Assembly (NCBI GenBank): GCA_002682825.1
Contig: NOKP01000028.1
Location: 62,001-126,000 of the forward strand
Direction: 5' to 3'
Length of the DNA: 64,000 bases
Source of the DNA: Neonectria sp. B-13
Lineage: Eukaryota > Ascomycota > Sordariomycetes > Hypocreales > Nectriaceae
The translations under genes and the position numbers were made by a program. How positions within the stretch are numbered: position 1 is the first letter of the stretch; each line of letters starts with the position of its first letter. Under the pieces are notes generated by a model. The model did not search any database and was not told the DNA's origin. It worked only from the letters and a program-made list of their open reading frames with translations. This document shows, piece after piece, positions 10,166 to 22,835 of the stretch.

Positions 10166-12306
10166 TTACAGCTTGCGCTCGCCGTCTTCCCGAATGCTCT
10201 GTGTCTCAGGTCCCTGCGCTTCGGCATCAAGCTGCTTGTCAGATGCCGCGACACAAAACAGGTCATCCATCTGTTCAAGACTAAAACCCTTTGTCTCAGG
10301 AACGAAAAACCATACAAAGGCCCCCATCAAGACACCGAAAGACCCGAACATGAAGAACATTCCCTACAATCTCATATCAGCATGCACTCTTAACATTAGA
10401 TCCGAGGGAATTACGCACGTATCCAGCTTGGCCCATTGTCCCCTGCATTGTCAAAACGGCTACACACGATTAGCATACTCTTTTAGGGTGTTTTCCATAT
10501 CTGTGACTCACTTCGCGCGATGATAAAGTTGACCAGCCATTGAGTTGCAGCACCAATAGCTACGTTCATTGCCCGAAGACGAGCAGTTGGGATCTCGCTA
10601 ATAAGAATCCAACAACATGGTCCCCATCCAAATTGGTAAAAGCTATAGGTTTGGTCAGCAACTAAATAACTCAGTCCAGGTAGTGTTCGGATTAGTCACC
10701 CTGCCCAAAGATAAATACAGGTGATTGCGGCGTATCCGAACGCTGAAATCTATGGATTTATTAGTATGGTCCATGCATCTTCAGGGGCTTGTTCTTTGAG
10801 GCTCACAGGTTTTCCCACGACTGGAGGCTCTACCCTTCCATAGATACCGATAATGAACATAGCGGTGGCCTGAGCCAAGCTCGTCCAGAGCAAGCTTCTC
10901 CGTCGGCCAAGGGAATCAGCTGCAAAGACTAGAAAGATCGCACAGCCTACGACTTTCACAATACCATAAATGCCAGTAGCGAATAGCGATGTCTCTGATC
11001 CAGTCATGCCGAGGTTCTTGAAAATCTGGGGAGCATAATAATTCTTGTTGCAATACAGTCAGTTTGCTTCATGGGGATAGTTTTGTCACTCCAGGGTGGC
11101 TTACAACTGCATTTACTCCAGTCATTTGTTGGCAGATCATCAATATGATGGAGATGATAGCACGTTTCCGGTTGCCTGGAATAAGGAACATTTCCTTGAG
11201 AAGTGTGAGGGAGGTTGCTTCCCCAACGACAAGCCGCTCTGCTCGCAATTGTTCAGCCATCTCCAGGATTTCGCCTTGAACATATCCGGAGTTCGCAGGC
11301 AGTCTATGAGAGCATTAGCAGACTCTTTAGAATACTAAGGGGTTCTGTTACCTTCGCAAGTTAACCAGAATAGAAGTAGCCTTCTCCCAGTCATCCTGCC
11401 TGGCACACCATCGAGGGCTATTGTCTGATGAGAAGATTTGTATGAATATGATTGGAGTGAACTACTTACCTTTCGGGCGAAGCAAACATGCCTAAAACAA
11501 GGAGACTACTTCCTCTTAGTTTCACTCTGTGGCACTATAGAGATCAATTCTTACATTGCAGGAAGTGCTTGCATGGCAATTGGAACGGTAAAAACAGCGT
11601 TGCCGCTTAAATGTAGGAGACTTCCGTAGTTGACCCTGTTCAATTCTGATCAGCTAGATGTTCTAGTCTGTGAAAGACACGTAAGGTCAACATACCAGAA
11701 AGCAAGCATAACGCCAGTAACGATGAATAGTTGGTAAAAGGCTGCCATAGATGTAAGTGCGTGAAATAGGAGACCGACTGGAGCGAATAGTAGCTTACCG
11801 ATAAGGCCACCCCGGATGGCACGTGGAGCACACTCCGACACATAGAGAGGCACAAGGGTCGAGGCAGCTCCCACACCCAATCCAGAAACGAACCTGCCGA
11901 CATACATAATAGCGAGCGATCCATTCGCAGTCGACCCAGCTTGGAAGATAACGCCGATAATAGTAATCACTCCAGTCCCAACTAAACACCATTTCCGACC
12001 AAATTTATCAGTAATCCAGGATGTAAGGAAACAGGCCAAAAGACAGCCACATTGCAGAGTTGAAACGATGTTTTGGTCTTGAGTGGTTCTTGCGCCCTTG
12101 GAGAGATCAGCATAGCCGTAACGTTCCTGGGTAGCGTCCATCGCGAGAACGCCTCCAATAGCACCAGTCTCCCAACCGAAAAGCATACCACCAAAACAGG
12201 CAGAGAAGACTAGTGCAAAAACCCTCCAGCCATAAATCTCTTCCGGATCATCACGCATCGCATCGTTGCGTACGATGGTGCGGAGAAGGGGGGCCAAAAC
12301 ACCCAT
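10166..12306 (-). CDS. MFS sugar-porter-family transporter
   Basis: A multi-exon minus-strand gene starting at ATG 12306 ([12 protein letters not shown]). The first exon holds four to five membrane helices with [24 protein letters not shown] in TM1, the loop motif [20 protein letters not shown] and the [12 protein letters not shown] motif. Later exons give [19 protein letters not shown] (the QQxTGxN sugar motif of TM7), DSLGRRRS (second-half loop motif) and a last exon, 10360-10166, with [16 protein letters not shown], the canonical PETKG end. Splice sites at two junctions near 11690 and 11600 join in frame by hand. It probably moves a hexose, quinate or related polyol by proton symport across the plasma membrane; the substrate cannot be read. 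No stop or frameshift was found in the exons examined. Confidence 0.8.
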
Positions 12307-14496
12307 GGTAACTAATATGCAATGATGATGGGAAGGAACTCTGAAGTGTAAAGATATAAAGAGTAATCCCAAGAGATCTTCGTTCTGGACTGATTGGATG
12401 TAAGGACAATCTTGCTTCGAATCAGTGATTTGGGCAACAAAGGACAAGGCAATAGGATGCAATATATATGTCCAAGGCTTGAACACAAGCCTTAGGTTTG
12501 ATAAGTAGCTACAGCACGTACCCCGCAAACGTTCATTAGCACGGAGCTGCTGTAGCACCACATGATTCACAATCCTGGCGCTATTCGCGACTCCTCAAGC
12601 GCGATGTCGGCTTCGTCGAATTGCAAACATCAACCTGAAAAGGGGGGCATAGACGGAGACATGACCGACGGGTTGGATCAAAGAAGGGGATTTCGCATGT
12701 TCCCAAATGCGAGAAACCCGTACTTGGATTGGATCAACGGCCTGGAGGGAGGGGAGATGCGGGAAACTTGCCGATCACGCCTGAGAGACAACAGAGTTCC
12801 GTATCGACTAACGCAGACACCATTAAATTGATGTGCTGACTCGGATATCTGACCGATACATGCGCTGCAACAAGGATACTGTAAACGGGCGAAGCCTCCT
12901 CATCCCCAGCTGTTTACTCCATGGCGAGGTGGCTAGTGGCAATCAACCTCCTCAACCTACTATCTCCACTCTCTTATTCCCCATCCTAACAAAGGCCTCC
13001 ACATGGGGATGAACGTTGACATTGATTGGCATCAGCCGTAGAGTTAGCTGCAGGATGTCGTGGCAGGCGTCACACCTTTGTCGTCTGTCACATCGATAAG
13101 CAGTCAATACGCGTATCGACCGTATAGATGAAGCTTGTCATTGCTCGGTGAATGAGTTCCGCCAATGAAAGTAAGCCGACCTCATTAGGCAAATCCATTT
13201 CGGATTGAGGCTAAAAAATAGGTTAACTAAACATGTGCAGAGCGCCACAGTGTGTCGTACGATTTATCCTTGACATGACGAGGCAAGCCTTGCAGAGAGA
13301 GAGAGTTAACCGCAGAAAAGTCTAGAAAAGTCCGGACAGAAGGTCGGATGAAAAAGCCAGACCAAAACTTCATTACAACATCAACTAGTAGTCACGATAG
13401 GCTGTCTCCCGGTGGTTTGTTCCTTCTTCCAACTCCGTTCAGCCTTACCACTTGTCCCCGACCGTTGGAGTACATCGTGGTTGGTAGGGACTCCATATAA
13501 TAAGCCGGGGAGATAAGATGGGCGATTGAGCCGCAGGCCTACCGCCCTTACCGTATATACGCACGACATTTGGGGGCAGAAACGCGTCTAGAGGTAGGGG
13601 CGTGCTATGGCCAATGCTCGTTACCGAGTGTGAATAAGGATACGGCCCCGCAAGGTTTTCAGCTATCATGGGATACGGAACTTTTCCGAATAGGCCATAT
13701 GTAGATCGTAGTTTCGGACAGGTCCCCGCCTTGTTCCGTACACTCTTTGCACAGCCCAAAATCATCATGCCGTCTTACTCGATGTCGTGAAGCCGTAATG
13801 TCGGCTTAGCCTGAATGAATTCGGTGCGACTGCGGCGATACTACCCCCCTTTACGGGTGTCCAATCATAATATAATCCTAGGACCGTGGCGAGGCTTGTG
13901 GGGCGTACCTGTTATAGAGTACCTCAACCCGACATGGTGTTTCGCTGCTATGCAGGGAATCTGTGATGTTGCTCTCTATCTTTGAGACCTCATTGGTCTG
14001 AGTGACGCCCACAAGCTTCCCCGCGGCCCAAGGGATTTCCTAAGCCTGAGCTTGGGACTAGCTAAATTAGTGCACGTCTGATGGCTGGGGAAGAATCTGG
14101 GGTAGAAGCAAGGGTGGGCTGAGATACCAAGCTCGTGTGTGCGAGCCAAGTGGCCATGTAAGCGAACCAGCGCTATTAGACAACATTGTGGCGTAGCTCT
14201 TGCGTAGTAGCTATATCAGGATAACTTCAACCTGGACTTGCATGGTTCCCCGCGCGGAGAGTTGAGATCCGCGTTGTCTGCTATGTGAATTTCGGAGAGA
14301 ATCGCGCCTGGAGCCCTCATCGCTCTCATCGCTCTCATCGCTCTCGGCGCTCTCGGCCGCGAACTCCCACATTAAAGTGGATAAAAGGCCCCAGTATTCG
14401 TTCTATAGTTCCGGGGAAATAACCCTCTTTGCAGGCTTCTTTTCTCTCAACTTCCTCAGCTCAAGATACAAAAGCTCACGATCACGGAATCTCAGC
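12307..14496. other. Long intergenic region with no supported gene
   Basis: Short open frames at 12562-12831 (plus) and 13381-13768 (minus) have no family signature. A perfect simple repeat of atcgctctc occurs at about 14316-14350 shortly before the GH79 gene, and a TATA-like ataaaag lies near 14380. Confidence 0.45.
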
Positions 14497-16253
14497 ATGC
14501 GCAACCACCTTGTACATGGGCTACTTGCCTTGCATGCCACTACTCAAGCTTACGCGGCTGAAAGTCAGTATGACTTCATCTTGCAACTGCCAACGAAGAG
14601 GCCAGACTGGGCGGGAAAACTGTCCCCCTACCTCGCTGGCTTCAGTCTGGAGATGGACCGTTGGCCAGACTGGGCTGGCAGGGAGCTTGGAAAACCAAAT
14701 GAATACTTCAACCAGCTTCTACGCAACCTTGGAGCTAGGACTGGCCATATGCCATTTCTTCGCGTTGGAGCCAACTCCCAGGATCGAGCCAGTGTCGATC
14801 TCAACGTCAAAGTCCTGAATTCAACATTCCCCAAGCCTACTAAGAATGTCCCCAATCCTGAAGCTGATCATATCTTCATTGGGCGCGACTTCTACGCCCT
14901 ATCAGGCAACCTCCCTCCCGGAACTCCCTTCATGTGGGGTCTCGGCTTGAAGTCTCTAAACAAAACGGCGACGGTGGCTCAGGCTCGTCTCCTCGCCGAG
15001 ACATTCCAAGGGGACCGTTCTCATTTGACCAAGCATGTCAAGCTTGTCAATGTTGAGATAGGTAACGAGCCTGACTTCTACGGCCCGACTCGAACACCTT
15101 TTTCCGGACCGTATGGTGACGAATGGAACCCACTCAACTATACAGATACCTGGGTAGAATTCGCGAAGGCCATCAGTGGGGAGATTGAATTCGGCCGGGG
15201 GAGTTCAGACGACAGGCCTACACTTTCACCCGGTGCTTTTACTGGATTTAATGCACCGGAATGGACCCCAGCAGGCCCTCTCCAAGCTGGGTTATTGGAT
15301 GATCGCGATATCAAACGCAAGATCTCCCAGTTCACTGAGCATTCCTACTCCGGTGGTTTCAGCCCTGATCGCATCGTCCGGCCTGGAGAGTTGATGGATA
15401 AAATCTCCGTACGTGCTAATATGTCTATGAAGGCGGAAGGGATCCGTGAGGTTCAGTCTATGGGCTTGAAATATACTCTGGTAAGCACCATACCAAACTA
15501 TAATTATTGCAATAATCAGTTCCTAATGCAAAACAGGGCGAGACGAACTCCTATGCCAAGTACGTTAAAGCTTGAAGATACAAGTATCATGACTAATTGG
15601 ATTTAGCCATGGTCAACCAGGTCTTAGTAACACAGTTGAAGCCGCAATCTGGATGACAGACTGGATGCTTCTTGCTGCCTCGCTAGGCATCGAACGAGTA
15701 CACTTCCACCACGGTGTGGGTTTCCGGTATAACGCCATTCAACCCACGGATGAATCCGATGATGGACTCAACATTACCCATCCTCATATCTTGCCCTCTT
15801 ACCATGCCTTTTTGATTGTTAATGAGGCCATCGGAAAATCCGGAAATACCTATGTTGCCGAGATCCCGACCTCCAACCTGACACTGACGGCATACGGCGT
15901 TTGGGAGAAAACCCAACTAACGCGACTCGTCGTGCTAAACAGCCAGGTGTACCTTGGTGAAGGCGAGAAGCCGAGCATCAATGTCAATCTCATTGGTCTA
16001 GGTTCAGACTGTCCAGCAGCCGTAAAGCTTCTGCTGTCCGAGAAGACTACTGCTTATACCAACGTGTAAGAGATCACCAAGTCTCATTTCATTATATCAT
16101 TCTAACTGCTATAGAACCTGGGCTGGACAAAACTTTGAGACTCTTTCAGGCAAGCCCGAGGGTAAGATTAAGGTGGAGGAAGTCAAAGGAGGAACATTCA
16201 ACCTACCAGCATCGTCAATCGCATTAGTCGAGTTCAGAAAGGCAAGGTGTTAA
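14497..16253 (+). CDS. Secreted glycoside hydrolase family 79 (beta-glucuronidase/heparanase-like)
   Basis: Start ATG 14497 is chosen because it opens a signal peptide, MRNHLVHGLLALHATTQAYA; the open frame extends further upstream without support. Four exons (14497-15480, 15537-15559, 15607-16065, 16115-16253) join in frame through GT-AG introns of 49-56 nt, one exon being only 23 nt. The TIM-barrel carries FLRVGANSQD, the acid/base motif NVEIGNEPD and, created by splicing the 23-nt exon, the nucleophile motif GETNSYA followed by HGQPG. The C-terminal beta domain ends with ASSIALVEF. The reaction is retaining hydrolysis of terminal beta-D-glucuronosyl (or 4-O-methyl-glucuronosyl) residues on arabinogalactan-type or proteoglycan glycans outside the cell. 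Both catalytic Glu are present and the length, about 535 residues, fits. It appears functional. Confidence 0.88.
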
Positions 16254-16820
16254 ATTAATGCAAAGCGCTTTGTTTATCAACTGCTTACAGCTTAATACTA
16301 CACTATTACTCCTTAATCAACTCAGACTAGTAGCCAAATAGATAGTAAAATAACTAAGCACAAGATCTAGACATACAATAAGGACTTATAATTCATTATA
16401 TATATATATTAATATTCTTTTCCTTCTTATTATTATTATAATCATATTGTAAGTTGTTAACCTTATTATTAACTTAGTATTTAGTACTTAATTAGAACTT
16501 AACAGTTAAAACTAAACTATATTTAATTTTACAGTTAGATCTAAACTACTTTAGGAATAGTATAAGCTTAATATACTTTAAACTTTATTTAATAGTTATA
16601 TTACTTTTAAAGCGTATTAAAATATTACCTTAAATATAGATACTTAGATTTTTTTAATATATACTAAATCAATTATATATTTATTCAAATATATATTACA
16701 TAATGTAAATGTTATTAGGGGATTATAACGAGTTTTATAGAATAAGGTTGCCGAGCACCCGGTGAGTTTACCAGAACCAACTAAGACGAAGAGTCAGCTA
16801 GATTAATTAATCTTACTTAG
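16254..16820. repeat. AT-rich island
   Basis: About 16270-16740 is very AT-rich, with repeated short words such as ttaata, tatata and cttaat and stops in all frames. Such islands in filamentous ascomycetes usually are repeats mutated by RIP. No transposon remnant can be recognised by eye. It abuts the 5'-truncated TauD fragment. Confidence 0.5.
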
Positions 16821-17177
16821 ATGGTCTGGCGCAATCCTCTCAACCCGGAACGTCCATTCCTCCAGGTTCACGGATGCTGCGTCTACAAATTGACAACAAG
16901 AGATCCGGAATCAGGCAAAATTTCGGTGATGGATGATGTTGCTGAGGTACGAAAGATCGTCTATCAGTTCCAGCGACGGGTCTGGGCGGCGGAAAATATC
17001 TACGCACACCGTTGGGCTGAAAGCGACCTGGTCATTTTCCACAACAGAGGCGTCATGCATAGTATCACGGGTCAGCTGTCTAAGTACAAGGAAGACGAGG
17101 ACAAGAGAAGACTGATGTGGCAGTATACCATGACTAGTGGCACTGCCCCGAAGGCTTTAGAGCGTATCCGGGGGTGA
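16821..17177 (+). pseudogene. C-terminal fragment of a TauD/TfdA 2-oxoglutarate dioxygenase (xanthine dioxygenase-like)
   Basis: A 118-residue open frame corresponding to the last third of a Fe(II)/2-oxoglutarate dioxygenase. LQVHGCCVY is followed by TRDPESGK, YAHRWAESDLVIFHNRGVMHSITG (the distal iron His lies in VMHS, preceded by the DLVIFHNRG strand) and RRLMWQYTMTSGTAPK. This arrangement recalls fungal XanA, which hydroxylates xanthine to urate. The N-terminal part with the HxD iron ligands is missing; upstream is the AT-rich island, and the ATG follows a plausible splice acceptor (cttag). It is a truncated relic unless a distant 5' exon exists. Confidence 0.65.
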
Positions 17178-17247
17178 ACGAAACCGGGTTTGCTATTTCA
17201 AGCTAGATATAGTTTCATTGGTTCAATTGATAGAAGAATGACGCAGT

Positions 17248-19404
17248 CTACTCAACTGATAATTTCTTTCTCGGATGAGGTTCCATGGAAAATTTGCTGA
17301 AACCAATCATCAAAGTCTTCAGAGCCACCTCCAGGCGCACATTGTATGCATTCAGATCTGGAAGATCCGCTAATCTAATTTCAGTAGCCAACCCTAGGAT
17401 TACCCAGTCCGTGGTAAACTTGGCTACTATGGCCTCGAAATTAATGGCCGTAAGTCTAGGCAACGCCCCTGCTGTCCCAGAAAAAGACTCAATGCCGTCG
17501 ACTTCCGAGAAGACGGTGTCGATCAGAACAACACCGCGATGTGCCAACACATCATTTGTGCGTCTTGGGAGATGCCGACGCGCATTACGAATCGCATCGA
17601 TGTAGATGTGGTGTCTGTTATTCGAGCCGTTGGTCTGGTTGCACATGACCTCGAAGGATATTATTAGAGCAGCGGTGATGCAGAATGCGATGTGTGTCCA
17701 CAGTGATACTTCGCCACACTCGACGATGCTTTCATGTTCCCGGAGGATTGTCACTGCCGCCGCGACGCAGGTTCGTCTTGTATGAGCATAGGCAGCCGAC
17801 TGAAATGATGTGAAGATGAACGGCCGGTGTATCATGATGATCTATTTCACATGTGAGTGACTAGGGCGGATAGAGAGAAATGGACTGAACTTTTCTGCTG
17901 CGGTGATTGCTAGACTTTGGCATGCAACACGAAGCCACGGATGCTGCGCTTCTAATAAATGGTCCTGCCGGAGAAGAAAATGAGGAATAGACCTGATTTT
18001 CTGCCTCATCTTCTGGTCCATTTGAAGAACGTGGTCGTATTGCTCATGAACTGGCTTCCGGGCTCTCAAGGGCCCGATGCCATCCGCCAACTCGGGCATC
18101 AACTGTGCAATGCTCCCCAAAACTCGAGTGTATGTGCTGACTGTTGGGGTGTCGTCCGAAACTTCCACCAAGTCAATATCGTCGGCATTCTTAGGAACCT
18201 CCGTTGAGTAATGGAAAGGATGAATGACATAGGAATCGGTGAATGGTATAGCAAAGTGATCCTGGATGACCATTTGAAGCCAGACTCGTCGGCCAAGTTC
18301 CCTCTCCAAAGTGTCCTGCCACACTTCGGACGGGGCTTGAAGGTCCGTTTTGTCGTCTCCGATTTTGTGCAGCCCGATGCATTCTGCCATCCTGATTGCC
18401 GCGCTAAACAGAGTTGCGTTCAGCTGACTGAGCCCGAGGTTGTGAGCTACCTCGGTCGAGATGACGATGGCCTGAATGGAATAAAGGGATATGTTCTGCA
18501 GGAAATGGGCTTGGTAAAGAACATCGACTATCGTCTTGAACAAATCTTGGGGAGAAAATGCTGACAACCCTGTCGGATACGAAGCGTGATACTTCCAGCT
18601 ATTTTGCAAACACAGGAGAGACGTCGCGAGGACAGCGTAATAAAGCGCAATCCATTGAGGCTGATCGCACTGCCCCGTCTCCTAGAAGGCTCTGCATTGG
18701 TTTAGAAACGTAGGGCAGCGGAGAGAATTGTGATGCCACGCGATATGGTTGACATGAAATGAGATGAGGACCTCGGCCAGGTCCCGTTCTGGGAGATTTG
18801 CGGTGGACAAGCCGGCTAGTTGTCCTAACGAGGAAATCATGTCGGAGTATTCTCGATGATGACAGGTGCAATGGCGATGAGGATAGCAATTACCATAACC
18901 TCTGCCCCAAGCCACGTGTTCAAGTGCTGTGACGGTAAGTGAACCCTGCCCTTGTGATTCAGGTGGCGGATCAGATGTTGGGGGTATACGTGGCTCTGAA
19001 TTGTCCTGAATACCATTGACGACTCCTGTGAGCTCTGCGCTGGAACTATCAGCCGCTGGAGTTTGGCCTGACTGAAGATATTCAGTCCTCGCCGCTATCA
19101 TTTGGATTGCTCTCTCAACGCGGACGGATTCCGGCTCTGGAGTGTTTCCTGTAGAGATTTGAGAAACCTAAGCTCGGCATTATTTCGATGTACATTCCGC
19201 CTCAGTTGAACGACATCGCGCTCGCAACGGAGCCCAAGGCGCTAACACCTTGTGCATGGGATTTCCTTGCTGCACTTCCTCTTTTTTCTGGTGCATTCTG
19301 ATTATTTAGCTAAATGCAGAACGAGGTAATAAATCTCCAGTAGACTTACCGCTACATGCTAAGCCTAGACGTTGTGAAAGGCGGGCTTTTAACTCTGGCT
19401 CCAT
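17248..19404 (-). pseudogene. Decayed Zn2Cys6 fungal-specific transcription factor
   Basis: The gene begins at ATG 19404 (MEPELKARLSQ). Exon 1 ends in LACS at a GTAAGT donor and joins exon 2 as CSECTRKKRKCSKEIPC, a clear Zn2Cys6 cluster with basic linker. The next residues, CTRC, are followed by TAG (19242-19244), then RLGLRC supplies the sixth Cys in the same frame. A NAELRFLKSLQ coiled-coil follows, then a one-base frame change into an exon reading RVERAIQMIAARTEYLQ and, further on, LEHVAWGRGYGNCYPH. Another TAG (18682-18684) sits where a Trp is expected just before ETGQCDQPQWIALYYAV. The fungal-specific trans domain continues through AAIRMAECIGLH to 17842, and a last block (17835-17248, IHRPFIF) joins only with a phase mismatch. 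The gene is dead, with two stops and at least two frame problems. Target genes unknown. Confidence 0.75.
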
Positions 19405-20430
19405 GGTTGGGCTCTAATAATGTTTACTTGGGAAGAAAATTCTTTGATATTTTGAAGGACCTGGAAAATAGAGGATTAAGTTTACATCTTTTGAACTCAA
19501 GTTGGAGAAACGCCTTTCTCCTCTTTTTCTCATTAGCGGGACGTACTGTAACATTACATAATAGTAGCTTGGGCTAGTAGAATCTCACCTCTTGGTGTTT
19601 ATTTAAGATCTTAGTTAATAATTTTAGATAAAGCGAGTAATAAAAGTAATTTATTTTAGAATTGTATAAATAAATAAAGCGCTATCTAATACATCTATTA
19701 AACCTTATAAGAGTAGTCTGAAATATCAATACTAATTACAGCTTAAGGTCTTATCTCAGTTCCTCCCCTTTCAGTCTTCTTACCCTTCACTTTGCATTAT
19801 TACAGCTAGCAAAAATATAACTCTACAGCCCTTGGTTTCAATGCCTCGGATCACACAACGTCAGCCTCTGGATTGTCTCGGTATTTACCCTTAAATAATC
19901 ATTAATCTCTAGAAATGATGTTTGTGCTAACTCGATTCTCAATCAGAGTGCACTCAACACAAGGTCAGATGTAATAAACAAGTTCCATGTTTACGATCCG
20001 ACCCAACTTCAAGCAATATTAATTCAAAGCACGGACCCCTTGCACCCATTTATTAGTGAAATGCACAATTCAGTGTACAACACCACCCAGGATAGGAGAC
20101 CTTACCCTAAAAGTGAGGAAGCAGGATCGGAATGGAGTTTGAGTGAGTTATAGGAAAGGGACTGGGAACTAGAATCACGAACACAATGTCTTGTGTGCGT
20201 CAGACTAATTAATCTTCTCGTTCTTCTCCATCAGTGACAACAGGCGAAACCGAGTTTCACAACGACAAGGTTGGGAATTTATGTCAGTCTTACAGCGCCA
20301 CTGTATTTTTCTAATATGGTGTAATACAAGGAAAAAATACCAAATTATGATCATTCAGTCTACGTCTCCTGAATCGAATGAGAGATATCCCAAGTCGGAC
20401 AAGCTCTTGGGCCTCCCAGTGGCCTAATGT
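19405..20430. other. Intergenic with AT-rich patch
   Basis: The stretch 19590-19800 is AT-rich. No gene or family signature is seen on either strand. Confidence 0.45.
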
Positions 20431-22835
20431 TTAAACGGTGCAGTAGCTCGCGTTATCATAATCGCTCAAGCACCATCTGGTCATGCCATCGGGAGTCAAG
20501 AACGTGGCCGCAAAGTCAGGGGTTCCCACCGGGTGGCAGCCCTTGCCACCGTTATCAGTGGTCGCCCCAGCGTTGGCCAAGAAGTCCTGGGCGTTTCCGA
20601 CAGTCATGCAGCCGTATCCAGGTCCGCCGTGAGCCGAGTCCTTAGCTGCCATGATGAGCGCGCAGAAGTGGATGTTGCTGTCGTCAACGGCGAGGCGGCA
20701 CCAGACGCTGTTCTGTCCGGCTCCTCCGTCCTGGCAGTCGCTGGAGCAGATCTGCTTGTCGCGGTTATCGCCCAGGCTAGCGACAGCCTTCTGGCAGTAA
20801 CTGAGTTGAGTGACCATGTCCTTGTTGACACCATCAGAGGTAAGACACGCGATCTCGTTGACGTTGGTAGGCAGAGCGGGTGTGTCGGACTCCTGGTTGC
20901 CCTGTCCACCGCGGCGCGCCTGCTTGCGAGCGGCCTGTTTGCCCTCTGTGCACTGGTCATCGTAGGTCGTGTAGCCGTCAAACTTGGCAGCCTTCTTCCA
21001 GTCGTCGACCTCATTGCCTCCACCGCAGCCACATGGCATGATACGGTCTCCATATTGCACGTTGTAGCTGACGTCGCCGGTGTCACAGACAGGGATGGTA
21101 AACGTACCCTCCCAGCTGGTGCCACGCTCCCAGGGGTTGGCCCAACCGTCACTGACGGCGTCCTGGGCGCGCTTGATGGCGTTCTCTCCATCATAGGAGA
21201 ACTTGGCGACCTGGTAGGCGGCAACAGATGACTCAAAGATGTCCTTGAGATCGAGCTGGTAATCAGCGTCGACCCAGCCAGCAGCCAGCTTGTCATAGCC
21301 GGTAGGGTAGTCCATCTTGCCAGTGTCGAAGGTGTTGAGGCCGGTCGTGGCTCCTGCGCCGACCGACGCCTCGTGCCACCAGTACATGTAGTAGACACCG
21401 CCATCGCCTTCTCGGCAGTACTTCATGTCCTGGGGGCCCTGCTGATCCTGTTCGCAAGAGCCATCAACATCAGTGGTGTAGGTGATAAAGATCTTCTGTT
21501 GGCGCCAGATGTAGTTGATGGCCCTGGCGTTGAATTGCTTTTGCAGGTACTGTCGGAGCAGCGACAGCTCAGAGTCGGAAGGGGTGGAACTGAACTCCTT
21601 GCCGGGGCCTGGCAGGAAAGCTGCACCAGCGGCGTACTCGCTAGACGTTGTTAGTCTCTTGCAATTCTCAAATTCGGAGCGTATTTAGACACATACAAGA
21701 ATCGCTTGCCACCCCAATAGTTACCAGTGGCAAGGTTCTCCTGCATGTCATTCAAAGCAGATCGAGTTTGCTCAAAAATGTTGGTCATGAAGACACCAAG
21801 GTCGCTATAATCGCTGAAGGACTGGCTGGCAGGATATTTAACCACCTCTCTGTAACCAGTTCCGACACCGTTGAGCAGGGCAGCCAGTGCAGAGGAGGAC
21901 TCCTTGGTGAAATCATTGAATTTGACGAACGAGGTGAGCTTCATGTAAGATCCTCCGATGGAAAAAGCAGTTCCCAGTCCCACGAGAAGCTCCTGTGCTT
22001 TGTGTCAGCACAGTCCAAAAAGAGCAATTGTATTAACCAAAACTGACCCTAAGAAAAAATTCGAAGCTGTCGCTAACGGGAGGGTAGAAGCTGGAGGCGA
22101 GATAGGCGGAAAGCCCTTGGAGGTTCATTTGAGTCTCATCAAGGACTTCCTAAACCGTCCATCTGATTAGCAGTGTACCTTTGAGCCACACTCTTGGGCA
22201 TGCCTACAATGTAATCTCTGAAGTAATCCTGGAAGCCTTGAATGGACTGCATGACCATGTAGACAGGCCGCTGCTTGTCATGGTCGGTGCACTCATCTCC
22301 CCAATCACCGGAGCATTTGATGTCTATCACGATGTCAGAAACCTGATGCCAATGGGCGTGAATGAGAAGTTCCTTACCCTCGCAGAAGACGTCACCGAAG
22401 CACAGATCATTGGGCTTGGCGCAAGTGTAAGTCTCGGCCTGTTGACCAACGTTAGTGTCTCGTCCTATCAGCCCAGTAGTTCCAGAAACTTACACCATTG
22501 AGATACATTCGACCAAACAAGTTAACCTAGAGATATCAGGATTCCGCAGAAAGTCGATTATCGGTTTGACCACTCACGAAGTTGTTGGGCCATCCATTAG
22601 GAATGACCATGGTGGTGTCCGGGCCATTTCCACCTAGATGGGTGAGCCACCACTGGTTGAACCACGCATCGGTACCGGCTTCAAACCAGTTGTTAATGTT
22701 GGTGGAATCCCAAGTTTCAAACCCGCATCGTCGCTTGCTCAGGGTTTTCAACTCTTCGGTACGGAGTGAGACGGGACTAGCAGCGCCAAACGAAGGGAGC
22801 AACAGGCCTGCAACGGCCGTCGAGAAGAACTTCAT
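20431..22835 (-). CDS. Large secreted Cys-rich protein, unknown function (DUF7872-like, tentative)
   Basis: Starts at ATG 22835 with a signal peptide, MKFFSTAVAGLLLPSFGAAS, and runs through about six exons (first donor GTGAGT at 22577; others near 22500, 22180, 22050 and 21690) that keep frame, ending with SDYDNASYCTV. The order is a W-rich N-terminal block (NNWFEAGTDAWFNQWW), Cys-containing AETYTCAKPNDLCFG and IKCSGDWGDEC, a hydrophobic helical middle (ELLVGLGTAFSIGGSYMKL), a Lys/Arg-rich linker KQAARKQARRGGQG, then a Cys-rich C-terminal domain (CGCGGG, ICSSDCQDGG, WCLSDYD). No catalytic motif is recognised. Total length is near 650 residues. A TATATATA element lies at 22946-22953. The gene seems intact. 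I tentatively relate it to large secreted proteins of fungi annotated only as domains of unknown function, and distantly to the gene at 58845. Confidence 0.65.

Noticed and set aside
20533..21404. Long open frames on the plus strand and in another minus frame over the secreted Cys-rich gene
   Set aside because: The other minus frame keeps all conserved Cys, splice joins and a signal peptide; these are GC-rich shadows.
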